Assembly: GCF_014269285.1 (NCBI RefSeq)
Contig: NZ_JACOAF010000030.1
Span: forward strand, 124,001 to 188,000
Direction: 5' to 3'
From: Rufibacter sediminis
Lineage (GTDB): Bacteria; Bacteroidota; Bacteroidia; Cytophagales; Hymenobacteraceae
DNA length: 64,000 bases
Shown piece after piece: positions 17,439 to 26,289 of the stretch. The translations under genes were made by a program, and so were the position numbers. The notes below the pieces were generated by a model that had not been told where the DNA came from, made no database searches, and saw only the letters and a program-made list of their open reading frames with translations. How positions within the stretch are numbered: the stretch's first letter is position 1; each line of letters opens with the position of its first letter.

Positions 17439-17876
17439 GTGAATACCACCCGCCAACCGTTGACATATACTAATGTATATGTAGATACTAGCTTGCATGC
17501 AGTACATATAGAGTGTGAAGGATTTGTCCCCAGTGACATCTTCCGGCGAACCTTACTGGGCGTGGTAACGCTCATCAAAGACCGGAACCTTTCTTCCTGC
17601 ATCTATGACATCCGTCGGCTCAAGAGCCTCCCTCCTTTAGACCAGGACTGGTTTCTGGATGAAGTGTTGCCTTTACTTATGAAAACCTCCCTACGGCATG
17701 TAGCCGTACTGGAGTCTGCCACCAGTTCTGGCATACTGGATCTGAATCAGCTGGTGTACACAAAGCTTCACTCCATTCCTTTTGAGTTGCAGTACTTTGA
17801 AGACGTGGCCCCAGCCTTGGAGTGGATTTCAAGCTCCTTATCTGCCCCAGCCCGAACAACTGACGCTCCGCGCTAG
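17439..17876 (+). CDS. STAS/SpoIIAA-like small protein
   Basis: This roughly 145-residue soluble protein has no recognised motif. Its layout recalls the STAS/SpoIIAA-like fold: an N-terminal strand pair, SCIYDIRRLKSLP, RHVAVLESATSSG and a C-terminal FELQYFEDVAPALEWI, the last resembling the end of that family. This assignment is tentative. No ATG start exists in frame; candidate starts are GTG at 17400 and GTG at 17439, and I prefer 17439 because a -7-like box overlaps the first. It is convergent with the dehydrogenase gene ending at 17931. Confidence 0.6.
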   Translation: MNTTRQPLTYTNVYVDTSLHAVHIECEGFVPSDIFRRTLLGVVTLIKDRNLSSCIYDIRRLKSLPPLDQDWFLDEVLPLLMKTSLRHVAVLESATSSGILDLNQLVYTKLHSIPFELQYFEDVAPALEWISSSLSAPARTTDAPR

Positions 17877-17930
17877 AGCAACTCTTTCCTGAGCGCCAGC
17901 CGCACGTTGAAACAACCTCAGCCAAACAGT

Positions 17931-19160
17931 TTATGAAATGGCATGGGCCGGATAGGCGTAGTCTTTCAAATAGCTGTATTTCTCACATAAGGCACCGTCT
18001 TTGGCGATAGTCGCCTTTTTCAATACTCCGTCTTGATCGCCGTTGAACAGGTGGGGCAAAACCTTGTCAATGATTTGCCGGCTGAAATCACGGGAGGCGT
18101 TCCGGGGTAACTCACAGGGCAGATTGTCTACCGCCATTATAGTGATGTTCTTCTCTGAACTGTACGCCTCCTCCAACTCACCTGTCACCGGATTGTAGTC
18201 AAAAGCAGGATCCGCAATGGTAGACACGCGCTTGGTACACGGAATGGACCCACCCACATCACAGGTGATGTCGGCAATGGTGTTGATCTTGAAGTCTGGC
18301 TTCTGCATGTCTTCCTGGGTGAAAAGCACCGGGGCCGCCGGGTTCCAGTACGCGCAAGCCATAAGCAAGTCGGTCACTTTGGCGAACTTCTGGAAAGTAG
18401 ACTGGTAGAGATGCGGGTTCTGATAAAAATCTGCCGTGTCCCATACCTCTACGTCTGGCCGCATGTGGTAATGCGAAGAACGCACCTGCGTAAACACCGG
18501 TTCATTGTATTCTTTGTACAGGTAATCAAAGACGCTCACTTGCTTCAGGCCCATTCTGGTCAACACCTCCAACGCGCCCTGGGTGACCCGCCCGCCGCCG
18601 GTCACGGCAATCTTGATGCTGGGCAGCGTCTTCACCTTGAAGAATTCCTCCAGCATGTCTTCCAGATCATGGCACTGGTGCGCGGGTTTCAGGTGGAAGA
18701 GGTCCCATTTGCGGCCGTAGGTGAGCAAGCCGTTGTAAGCCCCCACAATTCCCGCCCATCGCCCGAAGGCCACTTCCCGGTCGCCTTGAGCGTTGGTGAT
18801 GGTCTCGTAGTCAATCATGGTGATTTTCTTCTCCAGAATGGCCTGCAACAGTTTCTGATTATGGGCCTGTTTCTTAATCGTATGCGAAAAGAAGAAATAC
18901 GTCTTCTGGGGAATCAGCTGGTGAATGGGCACTTCCTTCACGCCAAACAGCACATCGCAGCTGCTCAGGTCCTCTTCCAACGGAATGCCCAGGTCAGTGT
19001 ATTCTTCGTCTGAAAAACACCGGATGGGGCTGGGCTGCACCACCAACTGCACCTGCGGAAAGGTCTGCAACACCTCCAGGCACTTTTTGGGAGTCAGCGG
19101 CACCCGCTTGTCTACCGGTATCTTTCCTTCACGCAGCACACCAATTTTTAGCTTTTTCAT
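17931..19160 (-). CDS. Saccharopine dehydrogenase (LYS1)/alanine dehydrogenase family oxidoreductase
   Basis: The 409-residue NAD(P)-dependent enzyme belongs to the AlaDH/PNT superfamily. The N-terminal substrate domain opens IGVLREGKIPVDKRVPLTP, where the REGK and RVPLTP pieces are family signatures. A segment GRWAGIVGAYNGLLTYGR recalls LYS1-type saccharopine dehydrogenase, and the Rossmann motif is IKIAVTGGGRVTQGAL. ADITCDVGGSIP and MAVDNLPCELP are also LYS1-like. The true substrate could be saccharopine or another amino acid. The ATG at 19160 gives the normal N-terminus; the longer frame to 19250 would include a repeat element. It is divergent from gcvP. Confidence 0.8.
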   Translation of the reverse strand: MKKLKIGVLREGKIPVDKRVPLTPKKCLEVLQTFPQVQLVVQPSPIRCFSDEEYTDLGIPLEEDLSSCDVLFGVKEVPIHQLIPQKTYFFFSHTIKKQAHNQKLLQAILEKKITMIDYETITNAQGDREVAFGRWAGIVGAYNGLLTYGRKWDLFHLKPAHQCHDLEDMLEEFFKVKTLPSIKIAVTGGGRVTQGALEVLTRMGLKQVSVFDYLYKEYNEPVFTQVRSSHYHMRPDVEVWDTADFYQNPHLYQSTFQKFAKVTDLLMACAYWNPAAPVLFTQEDMQKPDFKINTIADITCDVGGSIPCTKRVSTIADPAFDYNPVTGELEEAYSSEKNITIMAVDNLPCELPRNASRDFSRQIIDKVLPHLFNGDQDGVLKKATIAKDGALCEKYSYLKDYAYPAHAIS

Positions 19161-19187
19161 AGAAGAGTCTTCAGGAGCATGACGATG

Positions 19188-19222
19188 TTTTAGGGGTTGT
19201 TTCCGGAAAACGGGGCAAAAAC
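19188..19222. repeat. Dispersed inverted repeat, imperfect copy
   Basis: TTTTAGGGGTTGTTTCC and GGAAAACGGGGCAAAAAC lie between the divergent dehydrogenase and gcvP genes, so this copy is upstream of both. Confidence 0.6.
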
Positions 19223-19288
19223 GAAATATGCCCACATCCCTTGCCCGCAATTTAAGGGCTCTCTCTGTAATTACTGAATTATAACCTG

Positions 19289-19296
19289 TACTTTTG
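19289..19296 (+). promoter_or_regulatory. -7-like box upstream of gcvP
   Basis: TACTTTTG matches TAnnTTTG 68 bases before the gcvP start. No clear -33 TTG is seen. Confidence 0.35.
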
Positions 19297-19364
19297 TTAA
19301 ATCATTTGCACCAAACGTTTGTTACAGGACAAAAGAAACTTATCTACCTAAATTCCAGCGATAA

Positions 19365-22280
19365 ATGATCTTTAAAACCAAGCCTGCCGATATCTTCAAA
19401 GAGCGCCACAACGGCCCTGTGAAAGAACAGATGCAGGACATGCTGCACGTCATTGGCGCAGCATCTCTAGACCAACTCATTGACGAGACCGTTCCGCCGG
19501 CTATCCGCTTGAAAAAACCGTTGAACTTGCCCGCCCCTTTAACGGAGCGTGATTTCCTGCGGAAGTTTGCCAAGATTGCCAAGCAGAACAAACTCTACAA
19601 GTCTTACATCGGGTTGGGGTACCATGACACCATCCTGCCGCCGGTGATTCAGCGCAACATTCTGGAGAATCCAGGCTGGTACACGGCTTACACGCCGTAT
19701 CAGGCCGAGATCGCCCAGGGCCGTTTAGAGGCGCTGATCAACTACCAGACCCTCATCATTGACCTGACCGGCATGGCCATCGCCAACGCTTCTTTGCTGG
19801 ACGAAGCCACCGCCGCCGCCGAGGCCATGAACCTGCAGTACTCGCTGCGCAAAGGCAACCGCAAAAACGCGAACCGCTACTTTGTGTCTGAGCAAGTATT
19901 GCCGCAAACCATTGACGTATTGCTTTCCCGCGCCACGCCGCTGGGCATTGAACTGGTGCAAGGCGATCACCGCGAGCTGAATATCCAGGACGACACCTTA
20001 TTCGGTGCTTTGGTGCAGTACCCTGCCGCCGATGGCGAGGTATTTGACTACACCGATTTCATTTCCCAAGCCCACGAAGCTGGTGTACCGGTGGCCGTTG
20101 CCGCTGACCTGTTGAGCCTGACCCTGTTGAAATCACCAGGTGAGATGGGTGCCGATGTAGTAGTTGGTTCTTCGCAGCGTTTTGGCGTGCCCATGGGCTA
20201 CGGCGGACCACACGCCGGTTTCTTCGCTACTAAAGACGAGTATAAGCGTTCCATCCCGGGCCGTATCATAGGTGTTTCGCAGGATGCGTTCGGGCAGAAA
20301 GCCTATCGTATGGCCTTGCAGACGCGTGAGCAGCACATCCGCCGCGAGAAAGCGACCTCTAACATCTGTACCGCGCAGGTATTGCTGGCGGTAATGGCCG
20401 GTATGTACGCCGTGTACCACGGACCACGCCGCCTGAAATACATTGGTCTGAACATCCATAGTCTGACCCAGATTCTGGAGAAAGGTCTGGAGCGTTTAGG
20501 TTTTGAACAACTGAACGAAAACTATTTTGATACGCTGAACCTGCGTATTGAGAGCGCTGAGTTACAACAAGCCATCCGTCAGGAAGCCGAAGCTGCTCAA
20601 ATCAACTTCCGTTACTTTGGAGACAACAACATAGGCATTTCCATCAACCAGAACACTGATCTGGATGAGGTGAAGGATATTTTGGCCGTTTTCGCGAAAG
20701 TAGCCGGGAAACCGGATGCCACGCTGGAACTGGACGCTATTCCGGAAGAAACCGAGATCACCTGGCCAGAGTCCCTTATCCGGACTTCTCCGTACCTGCA
20801 GGCGGAAGTTTTCAACAAGTACCACTCTGAGAGCGAGATCCTGCGCTACATGAAGTACTTAGAGAACAAAGACTTCTCCTTGGCACATGGCATGATTCCG
20901 CTGGGTTCCTGCACCATGAAACTGAATGCCACCGCCGAGATGATTCCGGTGACCTGGCCAGAGATTGGGCAGATGCACCCATTTGCCCCGGCTGATCAAG
21001 CTCAAGGTTACGCGCAGATTTTCCAGGACCTTGAAGCTTGGTTATGTGAAGTGACTGGCTTTGCAGCCATGAGCTTGCAGCCAAACTCCGGTGCCCAAGG
21101 TGAGTATGCCGGCCTGATGGTGATCAGAGCCTACCACGAAGCGCGCGGTGACCATCACCGTAACATCTCATTGATTCCTTCCTCGGCGCACGGCACTAAC
21201 CCTGCCTCGGCGGTAATGGCGGGCATGAAAGTGGTGATTGTGAAGTGTGATGAGCGCGGAAACATTGACGTAGCTGACCTGCGCGCGAAAGCCGAGGAGC
21301 ACAAAGACGACTTGTCTTGCCTGATGGTAACCTATCCGTCTACCCACGGGGTGTACGAGGAAAGCATCATTGAAATCTGCGAGATCATTCACCAGAACGG
21401 TGGCCGCGTGTACATGGACGGTGCCAACATGAACGCCCAGGTAGGCTTGACCTCTCCGGCGAACATCGGCGCTGACGTGTGTCACCTGAACCTGCACAAG
21501 ACCTTCTGTATCCCTCACGGTGGTGGTGGACCAGGTGTTGGACCAATTGGGGTAGTAGCGGATCTGGCTCCTTTCCTGCCAGGCCACGCGGTAGTAGACT
21601 TAGAGCGCCCAGAAGCTATCAACGCAGTATCGGCGGCACCTTGGGGAAGCGCCAGTATTCTGCCCATCTCGTATGCCTACATCAACATGATGGGCGGCGA
21701 AGGTTTGACCGAGGCTACCAAAATGGCGATCCTGAACGCGAACTACATCAAAGCGCGCTTAGAGGAGCATTACCCGGTGTTATACGTTGGCTCCAACGGC
21801 CGTTGCGCCCACGAGATGATCTTAGATTGCCGCTCTTTCAAAAAGGCCGGGGTTGAGGTAGAAGACATTGCGAAGCGTCTGATGGACTATGGTTTCCACG
21901 CACCCACCGTATCATTCCCGGTAGCGGGTACTTTGATGGTGGAGCCAACCGAGAGCGAGAGCAAAGAAGAACTGGACCGTTTCTGCGACGCCATGATCTC
22001 CATCCGTGCCGAAATCCGCGAGATTGAGGAAGGTGCTGCTGATCAGAAAAACAACCTGCTGAAAAACGCACCGCACCCGGCCCACGTGGCCCTGGCCGAG
22101 AACTGGACGTTCCCATATACCCGCGAACGCGCCGTTTATCCGGTTCCTTACACCCGTACTGCCAAATTCTGGCCAACCGTAAGCCGGATTGACAGTGCCT
22201 ACGGCGACCGTAACCTGGTGTGCAGCTGCGCGCCAATTGAGGCCTACAACGAGCAAGGCGAAGAAATGAAAGCCGTTTAA
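19365..22280 (+). CDS. gcvP: Glycine dehydrogenase (decarboxylating), P-protein
   Basis: GcvP decarboxylates glycine with pyridoxal phosphate and passes the aminomethyl group to lipoyl-GcvH, the first step of the glycine cleavage system. The 971-residue product is the single-chain form, with both halves fused. The N-terminal half contains FIGLGYHD-type [13 protein letters not shown] and the second half the PLP-binding [17 protein letters not shown], with Lys712 as Schiff-base residue. [15 protein letters not shown] and [11 protein letters not shown] are also intact. No gcvT or gcvH is adjacent, so the system is split. It is monocistronic, with a strong terminator downstream. No glycine riboswitch is apparent in the 200-base leader. 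Confidence 0.96.
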   Translation: MIFKTKPADIFKERHNGPVKEQMQDMLHVIGAASLDQLIDETVPPAIRLKKPLNLPAPLTERDFLRKFAKIAKQNKLYKSYIGLGYHDTILPPVIQRNILENPGWYTAYTPYQAEIAQGRLEALINYQTLIIDLTGMAIANASLLDEATAAAEAMNLQYSLRKGNRKNANRYFVSEQVLPQTIDVLLSRATPLGIELVQGDHRELNIQDDTLFGALVQYPAADGEVFDYTDFISQAHEAGVPVAVAADLLSLTLLKSPGEMGADVVVGSSQRFGVPMGYGGPHAGFFATKDEYKRSIPGRIIGVSQDAFGQKAYRMALQTREQHIRREKATSNICTAQVLLAVMAGMYAVYHGPRRLKYIGLNIHSLTQILEKGLERLGFEQLNENYFDTLNLRIESAELQQAIRQEAEAAQINFRYFGDNNIGISINQNTDLDEVKDILAVFAKVAGKPDATLELDAIPEETEITWPESLIRTSPYLQAEVFNKYHSESEILRYMKYLENKDFSLAHGMIPLGSCTMKLNATAEMIPVTWPEIGQMHPFAPADQAQGYAQIFQDLEAWLCEVTGFAAMSLQPNSGAQGEYAGLMVIRAYHEARGDHHRNISLIPSSAHGTNPASAVMAGMKVVIVKCDERGNIDVADLRAKAEEHKDDLSCLMVTYPSTHGVYEESIIEICEIIHQNGGRVYMDGANMNAQVGLTSPANIGADVCHLNLHKTFCIPHGGGGPGVGPIGVVADLAPFLPGHAVVDLERPEAINAVSAAPWGSASILPISYAYINMMGGEGLTEATKMAILNANYIKARLEEHYPVLYVGSNGRCAHEMILDCRSFKKAGVEVEDIAKRLMDYGFHAPTVSFPVAGTLMVEPTESESKEELDRFCDAMISIRAEIREIEEGAADQKNNLLKNAPHPAHVALAENWTFPYTRERAVYPVPYTRTAKFWPTVSRIDSAYGDRNLVCSCAPIEAYNEQGEEMKAV

Positions 22281-22304
22281 GCTTAATCCACTTACCAAGC
22301 ATTG

Positions 22305-22336
22305 AAACGCCTGCGGAGCTTCCGCAGGCGTTTTTG
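22305..22336 (+). terminator. Terminator after gcvP
   Basis: A 13-bp stem AAACGCCTGCGGA / complement with a 3-base loop is followed by a T run. Confidence 0.9.
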
Positions 22337-22373
22337 TTTTAGGCGTGATTTAACTAAAACAGCCCTAAAACGG
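22336..22373. repeat. Dispersed inverted repeat, imperfect copy
   Basis: TGTTTTAGGCGTG and AAACAGCCCTAAAAC follow directly on the gcvP terminator's T run. Confidence 0.55.
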
Positions 22374-22574
22374 CTTTGGGTAAGAGAGCAGAAAATACGC
22401 TTTCAAAATAAACCGAACGGTATAATACAGGCACAGTTTTTGCCTTGTAATTGCACGAAAAGAACATCCCTAGAAACCATCTTTTCCGCTTAGTTGTTAC
22501 TTACATGAAGCGAGAAAGCCATTTTAAAGGTGTTTTTTTCTCTTTCTTTCACTACACTAAAACTGTACAAATCA

Positions 22575-23198
22575 ATGAGACCATTTAATAAGATAGCGAA
22601 GTTGGTAACGGGAGTAATGATGGGGTTGCTGGTGTTAGGTTTCACTGGTTGCGCCACTACCTACAACGTTGCCACTGATTTTGACAAGGGCACCAATTTC
22701 CAGGCGTACAAAACTTGGCGCTGGTACCAGGACCAACCGGTAGCCAAAGATTCCACCAGCCGCAGATACACCACGTTTTTAGATAAACGGGTGAAAAACG
22801 CGGTGGAGACCGAGATGCAGCGCCGCGGTTTCACCAAAGCCTCCGGACAGGAGAAACCAGACATGTTGCTGGCGTACGATTTCACTATCGAGAACCAGCA
22901 GCGCGTACGTCCTGACTTTATGAGTATCCCGTCTATTGGCTATGGTTACTGGTACGGTTATCGGTATGCATATACTTATAACCGGCTGTACAACACTTCT
23001 ACCGTGCAGGATTACCAGGAGGGAACCTTGATTCTGGACGTGGTAGACACCAAATCCAATGAACTGATCTGGCGCGGCAGCAGTGAAACCGCCGCCACCG
23101 AGCGTTCCTTAACCGATGAGAAAGTTCAGGCCATTGTTTCCAGCATCCTGGCGAAGTTCCCGCCTCAGGCCGAGGAGAGAGCCACGGCCCGCCGTTAA
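22575..23198 (+). CDS. DUF4136 lipoprotein
   Basis: The 207-residue product from the ATG at 22575 has a lipoprotein signal (lipobox GFTGC) and the DUF4136 layout: TTYNVATDFDKGTNFQAYKT early, KRVKNAVETEMQRRGF in the middle, and GTLILDVVDTKSNELIWRGS near the end. The family is periplasmic or membrane-attached and of unknown function. A Tyr/Gly-rich loop (GYGYWYGYRYAYTYN) is typical. The upstream frame extension is rejected because it lacks a signal. It is convergent with the OmpA-family gene, with a shared repeat-based hairpin between. Confidence 0.88.
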   Translation: MRPFNKIAKLVTGVMMGLLVLGFTGCATTYNVATDFDKGTNFQAYKTWRWYQDQPVAKDSTSRRYTTFLDKRVKNAVETEMQRRGFTKASGQEKPDMLLAYDFTIENQQRVRPDFMSIPSIGYGYWYGYRYAYTYNRLYNTSTVQDYQEGTLILDVVDTKSNELIWRGSSETAATERSLTDEKVQAIVSSILAKFPPQAEERATARR

Positions 23199-23213
23199 TG
23201 ACCTGCTTTAGCA

Positions 23214-23276
23214 AAAACAGCCTTAAAACAGAAGCGCCACCCCATTGAGGTGGCGCTTCTGTTTTAAGGCTGTTTT
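23214..23276. terminator. 28-bp bidirectional hairpin built from the dispersed repeat
   Basis: Perfect 28-base arms combine a GC-rich core (GAAGCGCCACC and complement) with outer AAAACAGCCTTAAAAC / GTTTTAAGGCTGTTTT arms of the repeat family. It lies between convergent genes. Confidence 0.85.
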
Positions 23277-23297
23277 CAGGAAAACGAGGCCGAAACG
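23260..23297. repeat. Dispersed inverted repeat overlapping the terminator
   Basis: GTTTTAAGGCTGTTTTCAGG and AAAACGAGGCCGAAAC make a family copy that shares its left arm with the 23214-23276 hairpin. Confidence 0.65.
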
Positions 23298-25283
23298 TTA
23301 CTTGATCTTGAACTCCGTACGGCGGTTGAGTTGGTGCTGGTCTTCGGTACATTCCACGCCATCGGCGCAGCCGTTGATCAGGACGGTTTCGCCGTAGCCT
23401 TTCCAAGTGAGTCGGTTTCGGGCGATGCCCTGGCTCACCAGGTATTCCACCGCTGACTGGGCCCGGCGCTCAGAGAGCACCTGGTTGTAGCCGTGGCCTT
23501 CGCGGCTATCGGTGTGCGAACCTAGCTCAATCTTAATGCTGGGGTTGTCTTTGAGCATTTGTACCAGTTTGTCCAGTTCTTTGGCGGCATCTGGCCGGAT
23601 GTTCCATTTGTCCAGGTCATAATAGATGTTCTCCACGGCAATGACCTGGTTCTTCTGGCTCTTGTCAAAGATGAGCGTCACGCGCGTGGTATCGGCTAGT
23701 TTCACCGTGTCAATGGCCACAATCGCTGATTGCGTGAGATACCCGAATTTGTCCCCGATCAGGTCATAGGTGGTTCCTTTCTGCACGCCAAACTTGTATT
23801 CGCCGTTGCGGTCAGAGAAAGCGACCACCGAGTCATTGGTTTCTTTGGGCGTCAACTTCAGGCGGACATCGGCCAGGGGCTGGTTGATGCTGCGTTTGCC
23901 TTTCACCTGTACGCGTTCCAAAGTGGTCACAAACAGTACGGCGTTGCTCAGCAGTTTGAAGGAATAGATGTCATCGGTGCCGTTGTTGCTGTCGCGGTTA
24001 GAGGACAAGTAGCCGACCTGGGCATTGTTCGCCCCGCGCATGAACACCATCCCGAAATCATCTTTGGGCGAGTTTACCGGCGCGCGCAGGTTCTCAGGTT
24101 TGCTCCAGGTGGCGCGGCTGCCTTTCACTTTGAACACATCCAGGCCACCGAAGCCGGGGTGCGTGTCTGAGGAGAAGTACAGGGTACCGTTCTGGTCGAA
24201 GCCCGGGAACATCTCTTTGCCCACGGTATTCACCATGTTACCGGCGTTCATGGGCTGGCCCCAGGTGCCATCGGCTTGCAGTTCTGCGTAGTAGATATCG
24301 GTCTCGCCGTAGCCGCCGGGTTTGTCTGACACAAAGTACAGCACTTTTCCATCGGGGGAGATGGCGGGGTGGCCCACGCTATACTCTTCCACTTTATTAT
24401 GGGCGAAAGGCTTCACCTCGGTCCAGTTGGCCCCGTCGCGGCGGGCCGAGAAGATCTCCAGGCGGTTCACATAGTCACTGGAGAGTGGCTTTTTCACCCA
24501 ACTGGTGGGGTCTACGTTCACGTCTTTCTGTTTCTTCTCCACCATGTGGGTGCGGGTGAAGTACATAGTGGTGTTGGCAGAATCAAGCACCGCCGGGCCG
24601 TCATGGTACACGGAGTTTAACGTGCTGCTGGCGATGGTAGGCATTTGCCAGGTGCTGTCTGCGTTGCGCTGGGCGTAAAACATCTGCAGGTAAGGCCGAC
24701 CAGTCCAGCCGTAGGTACCGGCGTCCACGTCTTTCTCGTTGCTCACGTTGCCGCCCCGGTCTGAGGTAAACAGGATACCCTGGTCATACACCGTCGGGCT
24801 GAAATCAGCGTTACCGGAGTTGATCTGGGTTTCGTTCACCACAATGGCGGAGGCGGGCTCTTCTAGCAACTTCAAGGCCGCGTCTGAGGCCTGGGCTTTT
24901 GCGTTAGCTTTGGCCGCCTCGGCGGGCACTTTCCGGGCGTAGTCCTGGTACTGGGTTTTCGCTTCGAAGTACTTCCCGTTGCTCCGTAAAGCCTCGGCAT
25001 AGTAATAAGTGTTGATCGGGTCTGCCTCGGGCATGGCCACAACTTTGGCGTAAGCTTCCTCGGCTTCTTTCGTGCGGCCCGTCAGGCGGTACGCATCGGC
25101 TAAGCGTTGGGCACCCTGCAGGGTTGGCTCCTTTTTGGCGAATGCTTCCTGGTACTCCTCAATGGCCAGGGAATAATCAAAGTTCTCGAACAGCCGGTCG
25201 GCTTTGCGGGTCGTTTGGCAACCGTTTAAAGCTAGGCTACCGGCAAGAAAGGAAAGTAAAAGTGATTTGTATATGTTATGCAT
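23298..25283 (-). CDS. OmpA-family lipoprotein with TPR and PD40 domains (PorE-like)
   Basis: The 661-residue lipoprotein (Cys22 in SLALNGC) carries TPR-like helices at about 30-130, a PD40/WD40-like beta-propeller at about 160-430 (repeated SPDGKVLYFVSD and LYFSSDTHPGFGG blades), a carboxypeptidase-regulatory-like domain at about 450-540 and an OmpA-type peptidoglycan-binding domain at the end (LGSHTDSREGHGYN, SERRAQSAVEYL). This domain order is that of PorE and similar proteins of the type IX secretion and gliding machinery, thought to tie outer-membrane parts to peptidoglycan. It lies 18 bases downstream of a porP/sprF gene in one operon. Whether it is the core PorE or a cargo-specific paralogue cannot be told here. 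Confidence 0.9.
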   Translation of the reverse strand: MHNIYKSLLLSFLAGSLALNGCQTTRKADRLFENFDYSLAIEEYQEAFAKKEPTLQGAQRLADAYRLTGRTKEAEEAYAKVVAMPEADPINTYYYAEALRSNGKYFEAKTQYQDYARKVPAEAAKANAKAQASDAALKLLEEPASAIVVNETQINSGNADFSPTVYDQGILFTSDRGGNVSNEKDVDAGTYGWTGRPYLQMFYAQRNADSTWQMPTIASSTLNSVYHDGPAVLDSANTTMYFTRTHMVEKKQKDVNVDPTSWVKKPLSSDYVNRLEIFSARRDGANWTEVKPFAHNKVEEYSVGHPAISPDGKVLYFVSDKPGGYGETDIYYAELQADGTWGQPMNAGNMVNTVGKEMFPGFDQNGTLYFSSDTHPGFGGLDVFKVKGSRATWSKPENLRAPVNSPKDDFGMVFMRGANNAQVGYLSSNRDSNNGTDDIYSFKLLSNAVLFVTTLERVQVKGKRSINQPLADVRLKLTPKETNDSVVAFSDRNGEYKFGVQKGTTYDLIGDKFGYLTQSAIVAIDTVKLADTTRVTLIFDKSQKNQVIAVENIYYDLDKWNIRPDAAKELDKLVQMLKDNPSIKIELGSHTDSREGHGYNQVLSERRAQSAVEYLVSQGIARNRLTWKGYGETVLINGCADGVECTEDQHQLNRRTEFKIK

Positions 25284-25301
25284 AGAAGCGTCTCGTTAGA
25301 A

Positions 25302-26255
25302 TTAGAAATACCGGGGGGTTACCATTTTGGTGGCTTCCTTTCTCAGGAAACTGTAGCCAACGGATATTTCATGGGTGCTCAAATCATTCAGGTTACCGTG
25401 CAGCGTAAAGTCATGGGCATAGCCCAGGCGCAACCGCTTGGTCACGTACAGGTCCACCATGGCCACCACCGCATCTTTAGAGGAAAGCCCCTTCGCCTCG
25501 AAGTCATTCTTGAAGATGTTCATGGCCGTGCGGTAGCTGGCGCCTAACCAGATGCGCTCACCAAAGAGGAAAAAGGCATTCAAATCCACGTTGGTCGGTC
25601 CATCGAAGTTCTCCTTCAGCATGATGCTGGGCTTCACCTTGATGTTGTGGCTGAGGTCGGCCACGTACCCCACGTTGAAGAAGTAATGGCGCTCCGGGTC
25701 ATAGTTGATGTCCTTGTCGATGCCCAGCAAATCGGTCACGGAAACGCCCGCGTAGAAGCGCTCGGTGTGGAAGAAAATCCCCGCTTTCAGGCTGGGGCTC
25801 CAGGTGGTTTCCTTTTGGGCGGCAATAACCGCCGGATCTTCCTGGTCGTTCCCGGTCACCAGTTTTGAGCCGTTCACCGCAAAGTGGGAAACGCCCGCGG
25901 CCAACCCGAACGAAAGAATACCAGTCTCGCTGACCGGCAATTTCACGGCGGCGTCTACCTCAATGTTCTTGCGGTTCTGAGCGAAGATCTCATCTCGGGT
26001 GGCATGGAAACCCAGGCCTAAATGTTTGTTCTTGGTAAGCCCGTCAATGCTGAAAGTCTGCGTATTGGGCGCTCCCTGCAAGCCCACCCACTGGGTCCGG
26101 TGGAAGGCGTTGAGGGTAAGCGTTTCCTTACTGCCAGCATAGGCCGGATTAATGACCAGTTGGTTGAAGATGTACTGGGAAAACTGTGACCGGTGCTGTG
26201 CCCAACCGCTCCCCGCGGCCAGCATAGTGATCAGTATGATAAAGATTCTTTTCAT
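25302..26255 (-). CDS. PorP/SprF family type IX secretion membrane protein
   Basis: The 317-residue outer-membrane beta-barrel has a signal peptide ending GSGWA-Q. It then shows the family's opening HRSQFSQYIFNQLVINPAYA and the later RTQWVGLQGAPNTQTFSIDG, and ends in an aromatic residue (PRYF). PorP/SprF proteins act with the type IX secretion system, often as partners or surface anchors for one cargo with a type B C-terminal domain. Its position between such a cargo (upstream) and a PorE-like lipoprotein (downstream), with 34- and 18-base gaps, supports one operon and a dedicated partnership. Confidence 0.93.
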   Translation of the reverse strand: MKRIFIILITMLAAGSGWAQHRSQFSQYIFNQLVINPAYAGSKETLTLNAFHRTQWVGLQGAPNTQTFSIDGLTKNKHLGLGFHATRDEIFAQNRKNIEVDAAVKLPVSETGILSFGLAAGVSHFAVNGSKLVTGNDQEDPAVIAAQKETTWSPSLKAGIFFHTERFYAGVSVTDLLGIDKDINYDPERHYFFNVGYVADLSHNIKVKPSIMLKENFDGPTNVDLNAFFLFGERIWLGASYRTAMNIFKNDFEAKGLSSKDAVVAMVDLYVTKRLRLGYAHDFTLHGNLNDLSTHEISVGYSFLRKEATKMVTPRYF

Positions 26256-26289
26256 TTCTAAGGGAAATTAATGTTTGAACTACCTGCGT

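Noticed and set aside
19161-19364. Glycine riboswitch upstream of gcvP
   Set aside because: The 200-base gap holds a repeat and a -7-like box; I cannot see the paired aptamer structure.
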